Origin: an uncultured Paraprevotella sp.
Lineage (GTDB): Bacteria > Bacteroidota > Bacteroidia > Bacteroidales > Bacteroidaceae
Assembly: GCA_900548345.1 (NCBI GenBank)
Contig: URKA01000011.1
Span: 11,906 to 75,905, forward strand
Length of the DNA stretch: 64,000 nucleotides
Direction: 5' to 3'
Shown: one piece after another, positions 34,692-42,542 of the stretch
Position numbering within the stretch: position 1 is the first letter of the stretch
Layout: every line of letters starts with the position of its first letter
Notes under the pieces: model-generated
The model's database searches: none
What the model saw: the letters and a program-made list of their open reading frames with translations, nothing else
Told to the model about the DNA's origin: nothing
Translations under genes and position numbers: made by a program

Positions 34692-37157
34692 ATGAAAAAC
34701 AAAGTCTTATCCAGTCTTTTGTTCATGGTATGCTCTTTTTGTGTGGTTCCGGCCTTTGCTTCCGTACAGAAGGAACTTATCCGGCATGGCGTTTGGGCCA
34801 TCTACCTGAATTTGGAAGACGAAGCGGGACACGATTACTGGTTCCGTGCCACACAGAACGGCCATAACCTGTTCTTCCGTTCGCACCCTCAGGTGAACTA
34901 CGACAACGAGAACGGCGAGGAGCGTTCGGTCAACTCGGCCTCGTTTGCCACCTATACCGTGGAAGATGTCGCGCTGAGCGACGACTTGGGAACGGGGCGT
35001 TGCCTCACCTTCACTTTCTCGCAGCCCGACAACGGTGACAACATCACCATGACGCAGCGTTTCTACCTGTACGACGGTTGCGATTATCTCGTGACCGACC
35101 TGAGCATCAGCGGCAGCGAGAAGATACGCTCCAACTACCTGGCACCGGTGAGCAACAAGAACGCACTCTTCTTCTTCGGTACCAATGAGGGCAAGGATAA
35201 CTTCCGCCTGCTCAAGGTGCCGTTCGACAACGACTTCTTCGACGGCTACAAGAAGTTTCCGGTGGATTGCCAGACGACATCCTACGAGGCCGGTGCCGTG
35301 ATTAACGGCAACAACGGCCATGGTCTGGTGATGGGCTCCGTGGACCACGACCACTGGAAGAGTGCCGTGATGATGGACGCCACGTCGAAGAACGGCGCCG
35401 TGAAGGTCTGCGTGTACTCCGGTGCGGCCGACATCAAGGACGATCCCAAGCAGAGCGAGACGCGCGATGTGATTCCCCACGGCAAACTCGTAGGTCCCAC
35501 CATCACCTCCGCACGCATGCTCATTGGTTATTACGAGGATTGGCGCGATGGAATGGAGGATTTTGCTGACCTGTGTACGAAGATTGCCACCCGCACTTAC
35601 GACTGGGAATACGGTACGCCGGTGGGCTGGCAGAGCTGGGGCGTGCTGGCCGAGAAGAACTCTTACGAGGCCAACGTGGAAATCCGCGACTACTATAATG
35701 ACGTGCTGAAACCGGCCGGTTTCGTCAACGACAAGGGTTACCAGATTATCAGTCTGGACGCTTCCGACAACCATTCGGGCAACCAGCACAAGACGTTCAG
35801 TGCGGACTGCGCCAAGAACAACCAGTTTGTGGGTTGCTACGGCACACCGTTCTCCCTGTGGTGGGGCAAGAACGATTTCCCCCGCGAGGGTACGGTGAAT
35901 TACGGTGGAAAGGAATATCCCCAGAACAGTCTGGTGCTCTTTGCCAACGGCAAGCCGATGTGGCTGGACAATGCCTGGTGCCGTGACCCGACGCATCCCA
36001 TTACGAAGAGTGACATCAATAACTTCATCGAGAGCGCGGCCGCTGATGGCATCAAGTATATGAAGCTGGACTTCGTCAACTGCGGCATCGTGCAGGCCGA
36101 TTCGTATCATGACCCTAACGTGCACACTGCCGTGGAGGCTTACTGCCAAGGCATGAAGTACCTGATGGCCAAGGCCAAGAAAAAAGGCATCTTCATCGCC
36201 CTGTCCATCGCTCCGCTCTTCCCGCACCAGTTCGCACACTCCCGCCGCATCTCCTGCGACTCGTGGGGCACCATCGGCTGGAGCTCATTCAGCATGAATG
36301 CCATCAGTGGAGGCTGGTGGACCGACCGCCTGTACCAGTTCAACGACCCCGACGGACTGGTGATGATGGGCTCGTCGGAAAACGGCCAGTTCGGCCTGAC
36401 CGAGGGCGAGAACCGTGCCCGTATCACTAACGGTATCTGCAGTGGTATGGTGCTCATGGCCGACAACTTCAGCCCGTCCGACCAGAGCGGCCGCGGCAGC
36501 AACGAGATTTCCCGCCGTCGCGCGCAGAAGTTCCTGATGAACCGCGAAATCAACAAGATGCTGAGCATCGGCAAGTCGTTCCGCCCGGTCTACGGCCACA
36601 AGGAATGGGACGGCACAAGCTGGATCTCCTCCGAGAACTACTTCCAGTACGAGACGGGAGACTACTACTATGTGGCCGTGTTCAACTTTACCAATGGCGG
36701 TGACATGTACAACCCCACGAACAAGACCCCGTTGCAGGGCACGCTTCCTTGGACTGATCTGGGCTTCGGCACGGCGGACTTCACCGAGGTGCGCGAGCTG
36801 TGGACGGACAAGGTGATTGCCACGACTTCGGAGGGCCTTCCCTATAACGTGCCTTCGGCCGATGCGCGCATGTTCCGCTTCACGAAGTCCAATCCTACGG
36901 GTATTGTTGACGCCATGCAGACGGAGAATGCCGGCAAGCTGACGTTGGTGTCGCTGCCGGACGAGGTCATGGTATATGCGGGCCGCAATATGTCGTCGGT
37001 GCGTGTGTACGACGTGCAGGGCAAACTGCTCAACGGGATGGAATTGGACGACCGCTTGCAGGTGTCGGTGCCCGTCACCGCAGCCAAGGGTGTGGCCATC
37101 GTCAAGGTTCGCTATGCCGATGGGACGGAAGAAACCGGAAAAGTAAATTTTAAATAA
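34692..37157 (+). CDS. Clan GH-D (GH36/GH27-like) alpha-galactosidase-type enzyme with sorting-like C-terminal tail
   Basis: An 821-residue secreted protein with a signal peptide to about residue 24 (VVPAFA). An N-terminal beta-supersandwich (about 30-300) is followed by a TIM barrel starting at TPVGWQSWGVLAEKNSYE. The nucleophile is expected at Asp460 in YMKLDFVNCG and the acid/base at Asp523 in RRISCDSWG. QFNDPDGLVMMG matches the conserved NDPDML stretch of GH27/GH36. The last about 75 residues (LTLVSLPDEVMVYAGRNMSS, VRVYDVQGKLL, to TGKVNFK) look like a T9SS type A sorting tail. The enzyme would release alpha-galactose or a related alpha-sugar by retention; family number and substrate are not certain. 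The second copy follows after 11 bp. Confidence 0.8.
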   Translation: MKNKVLSSLLFMVCSFCVVPAFASVQKELIRHGVWAIYLNLEDEAGHDYWFRATQNGHNLFFRSHPQVNYDNENGEERSVNSASFATYTVEDVALSDDLGTGRCLTFTFSQPDNGDNITMTQRFYLYDGCDYLVTDLSISGSEKIRSNYLAPVSNKNALFFFGTNEGKDNFRLLKVPFDNDFFDGYKKFPVDCQTTSYEAGAVINGNNGHGLVMGSVDHDHWKSAVMMDATSKNGAVKVCVYSGAADIKDDPKQSETRDVIPHGKLVGPTITSARMLIGYYEDWRDGMEDFADLCTKIATRTYDWEYGTPVGWQSWGVLAEKNSYEANVEIRDYYNDVLKPAGFVNDKGYQIISLDASDNHSGNQHKTFSADCAKNNQFVGCYGTPFSLWWGKNDFPREGTVNYGGKEYPQNSLVLFANGKPMWLDNAWCRDPTHPITKSDINNFIESAAADGIKYMKLDFVNCGIVQADSYHDPNVHTAVEAYCQGMKYLMAKAKKKGIFIALSIAPLFPHQFAHSRRISCDSWGTIGWSSFSMNAISGGWWTDRLYQFNDPDGLVMMGSSENGQFGLTEGENRARITNGICSGMVLMADNFSPSDQSGRGSNEISRRRAQKFLMNREINKMLSIGKSFRPVYGHKEWDGTSWISSENYFQYETGDYYYVAVFNFTNGGDMYNPTNKTPLQGTLPWTDLGFGTADFTEVRELWTDKVIATTSEGLPYNVPSADARMFRFTKSNPTGIVDAMQTENAGKLTLVSLPDEVMVYAGRNMSSVRVYDVQGKLLNGMELDDRLQVSVPVTAAKGVAIVKVRYADGTEETGKVNFK

Positions 37158-37168
37158 TAAACTTATAC

Positions 37169-39316
37169 ATGAAGAAAACCGTATTGAATCTATTGTGGGT
37201 CCTGTTGCTTGCGGCCGTGTGTCCGTGGGGCCCGCTGAATGCCAAGGAAGTGGTCGTCAAGAACGCCGATGTGGTTGCCCAAAGCGGCAAATGGACCATC
37301 ATTTACTACGAGAAGAACAAGAGTTTTTACGTGACCTGCCGCATGACCGGTAAGGAGAAGCAGGACGTGTTGTCCGACTTCACGCCAGAGGCCACTTACG
37401 ACATTGCCGGCGGAGGCAGCCGCACGGTGAACGCCTCGTCGTTCGGCCGGGTGACCTATGAGAAAAAGAAAATCAAGGATGCGTTCGGCAAGGGCGTATG
37501 TTTCAGCTTCCTGTTCTCCGCCCCCGACAACGGCGACAAGGTGGCCCTGCGCCAGAACTTCTACGTGTATGGCGGACATGAATACATGCTCACCGACGCC
37601 TCGGTGGAAGGTGATGCCTCGCTGCGCTCCAACTATATCGCGCCCGTGAAAGTGGCTGCCGGTTTTGCGCCCTTTGAGGCCGACGTCGACAACCGCATGT
37701 TGAAGGTGCCTTTCGACAACGACGGTTTTGTGCGCTACCATTATGCTCCGCTGGACCGCGAACAGACTTCTTATGAGGTCAGTGCCCTCTTTTCGGGCAA
37801 GACGCGCCGCGGCATCGTTCTCGGCTCGGTGGAACATAACCACTGGAAGAGTGCCGTAAAGATGAAGGCCCATGGCAACAAGGTGTTCGACACCCTGACC
37901 CTCTTCTCCGGCGTGGCCGACAACGAGACGCGCGACGTGCTTCCGCACGGTAAGCTCTGCGGTCCCGTGGTTCGTTCCGCCCGCATGTTCATCGGCTGCT
38001 ATGCCGACTGGCGCGAGGGTATGGAAGCATTCGCCACGGCCAACACGCTGGTGCAGCCCATGCGTGATACATGGAAGCGCGGCACTCCCTTCGGCTGGCA
38101 GAGCTGGGGCGTGATGGCCGACAAGAACTCTTTTGAGGTGGATACCGATGTGGCCGACTATTTCCACAGCACGCTGAAACCGGCCGGTTTTTGCAACGAC
38201 CAGGGCGTGAATATCATCAGCATCGATGCGTGGGACAATCTTTCGCACGAGCAGAAGATGGAACTGTGCAAGCGCTGCGAGGCCAACGGACAGATTGCCG
38301 GAACCTACCAGACGCCTTTCTGCCTCTGGTGGAACGAGGATATGCTGAAGACCCACAAGCTGGAAGGCCAGGACGAATATACGGGATGGGACTGCGTGCT
38401 GAAGGTCAACGGCCAGCCGTACAAGTACGACGGTGCCTACTGTCTCGACCCCACGCACCCCGGAACCAAGGCGCGCATCCGGTATGACGTGGGCCGCCTG
38501 AAAGCGGAGGGCTTTAAGTATGTGAAGGTGGACTTCACCGACAACGGCATCATAGAGGCCGACTCTTATTATAACCCGGCGGTCAAGACGGGTGTGGAGG
38601 CCTACAACGAAGGCTTCTCTTACTTCCTGCAGGAGGCCGACAAGGGCGAACCGCTCTTCATCGCGCTCTCCATCGCTCCCGTCTTTCCCTACCAGTACGG
38701 TAACTCCCGCCGTATCGCCTGCGACACATGGGGCAAAATCAATCAGTCTGAATATAGCCTGAACGCCGTGGGCGGCGGATGGTGGACAAACAATTTCTAC
38801 CAGTACAACGACCCCGACCACATGGTGCTTGTGGGCAACGACGAGGTGAAGGAGACCGAGGGCGAGAACCGCGCCCGTGTGACTAACGGTGCCATAAGCG
38901 GTATGTTGCTGGTGTCCGACAACTATAGCCTGAACGACAAGTCAGGCCGTGGCGACGCCCGTCTGTCGCGCGAACGTGCCGAGAAGGTGCTGATGAACCG
39001 CGACGTGAATGAGTTGGGTAACTTGGGCCGCGCCTTCCGTCCCGTTTATGGCTACAAGCCTTTCAACGGGAACGCGTGGGATGCCGAGAACTGCTTCCTC
39101 AGACATACGGATGAATACCTCTATGTGGCCGTGGTGAACTTCAAGGAAGAGGCGTTGGATGGCAGCCTGCCTTTCGAGGCCCTGGACATCAAGGCCGGTG
39201 CCTTCGATGAGGTGAAGGAACTGTGGACGGGCGAGACCGTCTCCGTGCCGGGCGACCGGTTGGACTATTCCGTGCCGGCCAAGGATGCAAGAATCTATCG
39301 TTTCCATAAAAAGTAA
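37169..39316 (+). CDS. Clan GH-D (GH36/GH27-like) alpha-galactosidase-type enzyme, second copy without tail
   Basis: A 715-residue secreted protein, paralog of the preceding gene over its whole length: TPFGWQSWGVMADKNSFE, nucleophile Asp455 in YVKVDFTDNG, acid/base Asp519 in RRIACDTWG, GGGWWTNNFYQYNDPDHM, and the RARVTNGAISGMLL block. The signal peptide ends near GPLNA. It lacks the C-terminal tail of its sister and ends at the barrel-associated beta domain (VPAKDARIYRFHKK). This suggests that one enzyme is exported to the surface and the other stays periplasmic (inference). Spacing of 10-11 bp on both sides shows a three-gene operon. Confidence 0.8.
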   Translation: MKKTVLNLLWVLLLAAVCPWGPLNAKEVVVKNADVVAQSGKWTIIYYEKNKSFYVTCRMTGKEKQDVLSDFTPEATYDIAGGGSRTVNASSFGRVTYEKKKIKDAFGKGVCFSFLFSAPDNGDKVALRQNFYVYGGHEYMLTDASVEGDASLRSNYIAPVKVAAGFAPFEADVDNRMLKVPFDNDGFVRYHYAPLDREQTSYEVSALFSGKTRRGIVLGSVEHNHWKSAVKMKAHGNKVFDTLTLFSGVADNETRDVLPHGKLCGPVVRSARMFIGCYADWREGMEAFATANTLVQPMRDTWKRGTPFGWQSWGVMADKNSFEVDTDVADYFHSTLKPAGFCNDQGVNIISIDAWDNLSHEQKMELCKRCEANGQIAGTYQTPFCLWWNEDMLKTHKLEGQDEYTGWDCVLKVNGQPYKYDGAYCLDPTHPGTKARIRYDVGRLKAEGFKYVKVDFTDNGIIEADSYYNPAVKTGVEAYNEGFSYFLQEADKGEPLFIALSIAPVFPYQYGNSRRIACDTWGKINQSEYSLNAVGGGWWTNNFYQYNDPDHMVLVGNDEVKETEGENRARVTNGAISGMLLVSDNYSLNDKSGRGDARLSRERAEKVLMNRDVNELGNLGRAFRPVYGYKPFNGNAWDAENCFLRHTDEYLYVAVVNFKEEALDGSLPFEALDIKAGAFDEVKELWTGETVSVPGDRLDYSVPAKDARIYRFHKK

Positions 39317-39326
39317 ACCATAAGAG

Positions 39327-40004
39327 ATGAAAAGGTTATCATTGATGGCTTGGGCAATGGCCTTATGTTGCCTGACCCTGCCTGCGAATGCACAGAAACA
39401 TATCGCCCGTGAATATATCGAATGGTCCGACGTATGGTTGACGGGGGCCGACAAGACGGACAAACCGCATGTGTTGCTCTTGGGTAACTCCATCACACGA
39501 GGCTACCAGCCGAAGGTGGAGAAGCGTCTCGAAGGCAAGGCTTACGTGGGACGTCTGTCCGGTTCCAAGAGCGTGGGCGACCCTGCCTTGCTCGACGAGG
39601 TGGCCGCCATCCTCAAGCACAACCATTTCGACGTGATTCACTTCAACAACGGCCTGCATGGCTTTGACTATACCGAAGAGGAGTATGCAAAGGCCTTCCC
39701 GAAACTGGTCAAGACCATCCGCAAGTACGCTCCGCATGCCAAACTGATTTGGGCTACCATCACCCCGGTACGTCAGGGCGAGGGCATGAAGGAGCTGGCG
39801 CCCATCACGGAACGCCTGAAAGTGCGCAACGAGATTGCGTTGAAGTACATCCATAGCCAGGGCATCGAGGTGGACGACCTGTGGGGCCTGGTCATCGACC
39901 ACCCCGAATACTATGCCGGAGGCGACGGTACGCATCCCGTTGACGCAGGTTTCGAGGTGCTGGCCGACCAGGTGGCGAAGGTGGTGGAGCAGGCTTTGCC
40001 ATGA
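39327..40004 (+). CDS. SGNH/GDSL hydrolase, likely carbohydrate esterase
   Basis: A 225-residue secreted protein with a signal peptide (MKRLSLMAWAMALCCLTLPANAQ). SGNH blocks: Ser55 in LLLGNSITRG (block I), Gly84-type position near GRLSGSKS (block II), Asn107/108 in HFNNGLHG (block III), and Asp200/His203 in GGDGTHPVDAG (block V). Such small SGNH enzymes deacetylate sugars or remove other ester groups. As the last gene of the operon with two alpha-galactosidase-like enzymes, it probably clears ester decorations that block them. The 40039-40108 hairpins follow. Confidence 0.87.
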   Translation: MKRLSLMAWAMALCCLTLPANAQKHIAREYIEWSDVWLTGADKTDKPHVLLLGNSITRGYQPKVEKRLEGKAYVGRLSGSKSVGDPALLDEVAAILKHNHFDVIHFNNGLHGFDYTEEEYAKAFPKLVKTIRKYAPHAKLIWATITPVRQGEGMKELAPITERLKVRNEIALKYIHSQGIEVDDLWGLVIDHPEYYAGGDGTHPVDAGFEVLADQVAKVVEQALP

Positions 40005-40038
40005 GGTAACCGGAAGCTATACGGATTGTAACCATATA

Positions 40039-40071
40039 CGAGGGTGCCGGCTCCATAAGCCGGCACCCTCG
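40039..40071 (+). terminator. Long perfect hairpin after the SGNH operon
   Basis: CGAGGGTGCCGGCT pairs with AGCCGGCACCCTCG-type sequence around CCATAA. There is no T run directly behind it, so it may act with the next hairpin or protect the mRNA 3' end. Confidence 0.6.
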
Positions 40072-40082
40072 TGGCGTTAGGA

Positions 40083-40108
40083 AGTACCGTTCAAATGGTG
40101 CTTTTTTG
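40083..40108 (+). terminator. Second hairpin with T run
   Basis: AGTACC pairs with GGTGCT (one G-T pair) across GTTCAAAT and is followed at once by six T. This is the likelier intrinsic terminator of the GH36-GH36-SGNH operon. Confidence 0.55.
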
Positions 40109-40586
40109 AAGGATGGGATGCGAAGGTGCTTGTGAAGTGCCCCGAAAACTTCAAGGAAAAGATGTGCGTAAATCCGTGTTCTATCACATTCGTATGGGAA
40201 AAATGACACGAATAGTGCATTTATGGCATTCTGAACAAAAATCCCTATTATTTGCATCATTTTTACTACCCGAACAGCTTTTTTAGTGTTTACTTTGCAT
40301 TGCAGTTAGTTAATATTGAGATTAGGTTAATGATTGGTTTTACGGGTTAGTGTTTAAGGGTAAGAAGATTGTTTTTAGGATAATTGTTTTTCACACGTAC
40401 ATTCCCTTTTTGATGTTTGACCCCGATTCTCCCCATGTGGGGGATGGACCGATATGTGTTGTCTGGCGGAAGTTGTCCTGTCGGGCGTATCATCGTATAC
40501 CTGTGGCCGCAGGTTGCCTTTTGGGGCTTCTTGCATATCCGACGGTTTGAACTCCTGCCATAAAGTTCCCGAAGTTCTGAGATAAA

Positions 40587-40674
40587 CTATAAATAAAAGT
40601 TTTATTTTTAAAACCAGAACTTTTATTTTCAAAAATAAAACTTTTGTTTTCAAAACCAAAGCTTTTATTTTAAG
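40587..40674. repeat. 88-bp AT-rich palindromic element, copy B
   Basis: Same length and layout as 12697-12784: four units of the AAAATAAAACTTTTGTTTT type, beginning CTATAAATAAAAG and ending CTTTTATTTTAAG. The two copies align without gaps in either orientation because the element is nearly palindromic. Confidence 0.8.
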
Positions 40675-40737
40675 TTTTGGTCCTGCGTTGAATGAGAACA
40701 TGGCCGCAGAGCCGGATGATGGGGCGGAGCGTGGCAT

Positions 40738-40782
40738 CCAAATAAAGCCGCCATTGACGTTTTGGACGGTCAATGGCGGGCT
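40738..40782 (-). terminator. Terminator of the leftward GH43-VCBS unit
   Basis: On the minus strand AGCCCGCCATTGAC pairs with GTCAATGGCGGCT (13-bp stem) and is followed by TTATTT. It lies 36 bp after the stop at 40818. Confidence 0.85.
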
Positions 40783-40817
40783 ACACTTGAAATTTGAGTG
40801 ATGACGGATTCAGACCG

Positions 40818-42530
40818 TCAGAAGAGTATTTTCTCTTTGTGCTTCTTTACGGAGACGATGTATGCACCGTGGCCGGGCAGCAGAATCTGTTCGTTGGTGT
40901 TGCCGGTCGCGAGCTTGCGTCCGTCGGTTGTGAAAACGGCCACCTTGTCGTCGGTTGGGCTTTTGACCTCGATGGCCGACGGGGTGCGCACCATCCGGAA
41001 ATCCTTCCCGGCGGTGGCCTGTGTCACGCTTGACGTCACTTGCAGGGATGCGGTCTTGAACGGACTGCCGGCATACGACTGGTCCAGCGTTTGCACGCCC
41101 ACGGTGTATTCTCCTTCCCCAAAGACGGTCATGCGGTAGCTCTTGACGGCCGAGGACAGGGACGTCTGAAGGTCGTTGCCCACTTTCAGTTTTCCGGTCT
41201 CTATGTCGGCCGGTATCATGGTGTAAGTCTCTCCCGTCTTGTTGTTCCTGACAAACAGGTTGTAGCGCAGTGCGGCCGTGTCCGTTTCCTTGTCCGAACC
41301 GTCCGACCATTCAATCACCAGTTCCTCTCCCTCCATTCTTGCGTTGACCTTGGTGGGGGCGTTCGGGAATGTGTTGCCTTCCAGTCCCTTCTTTTCCGGT
41401 TTGTTCAGGTAGACGCGGAGGGGAGACGAATAATATGCGGAGGGCGTGACGTGGTAGGTGCCTACATAGCCGCCGACAATGACGTCCATGTTACCGTCGC
41501 CGTCGGCATCTCCCATGTTGATGCCACCGTCCTGGTTGACGGGCACGATGGGATATGAGGAGTCCATGGTGAACTTCCCGTTTTCGTTCTGATAGTAGAT
41601 GCGGTTGCGGAAGCCGGTGCCGTTGCTTGGTTCACCGTTGACAATCATGTCCATTCTGCCGTCTGCGTTAAAGTCCGCCACAAGCGGGTTGGCGCGGCTT
41701 ACGCCGAGAATGCCGCTTTCGGCTTCGCTGACGTAACGGTAGGTCGGCATTCCGCTCTTGTCTATCGTATTATAATAGGTGGAGGCAAGGCACACCCAGT
41801 TGTCGCCGTTTCCGGTGCTGATGATGTCCAGGGTGCCGTTTCCGTCGATGTCCGCAAGGGTGGACTGTCCCTGGAAGGCACCTTTCAGATTTGCCGGGGT
41901 GCAGTCGGCGAACGTTCCGTTCTTTTGGTTGATATAAGTCTTCAAGGCTTGTGAGGTCCGGTCGCTGTAGCCGGAGAACTCGATGTCCAGGTAACCGTCA
42001 TTGTTCAGGTCGCCGAACATGACCGACCCGTTGGTAGCGGCCTCGAAAGTTTGTTCCTGTCGGATGAAGCGGCCGCTTCCCTTGTCGTTGAGGTAGAGGT
42101 CGACCTTTCTGCCGTCCCGACTGCTCATCAGGACGACATCGGTGTATCCGTCGTGGTTGTAGTCGCCCGTGGAGATGGGATTGTAGTATCCTTCGTCGCG
42201 GTATTGCAGAAAACCGGCGTCCGTCACCTTCTCGAATCGGTAGTCCTCTTCGGCGCCTAAGTTGCGGTAGAGCAGCACGAACTTGACGTCGCCGCTGATG
42301 TTCCAGTCGCCGCCCTGTCCCATCATCAGCAGGTCGAGGTTGCCGTCGTTGTCGAAGTCGAGGAAGACTCCGTTGGTATAGATGCTGGGTTGCAGCGGAC
42401 TGTATTTCTCCAAGCTGAAAGTTCCGTCGGCATTGGGCCGGGCCAGTATGGCCAGCTCGTCCCAAACGTGTGCCTGAACGTTCAGGTTTGCGGTCAGGGC
42501 CAGTAGGCCCGCTATGAATATCTTTCTCAT
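40818..42530 (-). CDS. FG-GAP/VCBS-repeat secreted protein with C-terminal sorting-like tail (paralog of the one at 29532)
   Basis: A 570-residue protein with a signal peptide (MRKIFIAGLLALTANLNVQA). FG-GAP/VCBS calcium-loop motifs: LDFDNDGNLDLLMMG, GDYNHDGYTDVVLM, GDLNNDGYLDIEF, ADIDGNGTLDIIS, ADFNADGRMDMIV, GDADGDGNMDVIV. A fibronectin III-like domain follows (PTKVNARMEGEELVIEWSDGSD, then GETYTMIPADIETGKL), parallel to the same segment of the 29532 protein. The last about 55 residues (IEVKSPTDDKVAVFTTDGRKLA to IVSVKKHKEKILF) resemble a sorting tail. It lacks the acidic DENGNP repeat of its paralog. It is 12 bp downstream of GH43 in the same leftward unit. A surface-exposed glycan-binding propeller is a reasonable guess. 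Confidence 0.83.
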   Translation of the reverse strand: MRKIFIAGLLALTANLNVQAHVWDELAILARPNADGTFSLEKYSPLQPSIYTNGVFLDFDNDGNLDLLMMGQGGDWNISGDVKFVLLYRNLGAEEDYRFEKVTDAGFLQYRDEGYYNPISTGDYNHDGYTDVVLMSSRDGRKVDLYLNDKGSGRFIRQEQTFEAATNGSVMFGDLNNDGYLDIEFSGYSDRTSQALKTYINQKNGTFADCTPANLKGAFQGQSTLADIDGNGTLDIISTGNGDNWVCLASTYYNTIDKSGMPTYRYVSEAESGILGVSRANPLVADFNADGRMDMIVNGEPSNGTGFRNRIYYQNENGKFTMDSSYPIVPVNQDGGINMGDADGDGNMDVIVGGYVGTYHVTPSAYYSSPLRVYLNKPEKKGLEGNTFPNAPTKVNARMEGEELVIEWSDGSDKETDTAALRYNLFVRNNKTGETYTMIPADIETGKLKVGNDLQTSLSSAVKSYRMTVFGEGEYTVGVQTLDQSYAGSPFKTASLQVTSSVTQATAGKDFRMVRTPSAIEVKSPTDDKVAVFTTDGRKLATGNTNEQILLPGHGAYIVSVKKHKEKILF

Positions 42531-42542
42531 GAGTGTGTGCTT

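Larger units (their letters stand above)
40005..40817 (+). other. 813-bp intergenic region between the SGNH gene and the converging VCBS gene
   Basis: Holds two plus-strand hairpins (40039-40071, 40083-40108), a second copy of the 88-bp AT-rich element (40587-40674) and the minus-strand terminator of the right-hand gene (40738-40782). The stretch 40110-40580 has no coding frame with homology I recognise. A TTTACTTTGC near 40289 looks like a -7 element with no gene behind it, so this may be the remnant of a lost gene. Confidence 0.5.

Noticed and set aside
34707..38821. Long minus-strand open frames opposite the two GH-D genes
   Set aside because: Same antisense composition effect; the plus-strand proteins have catalytic motifs and signal peptides.
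40350..40550. Open frame of 66 codons in the intergenic region after the SGNH gene
   Set aside because: Non-ATG start, no recognisable domain, no partner in the region.
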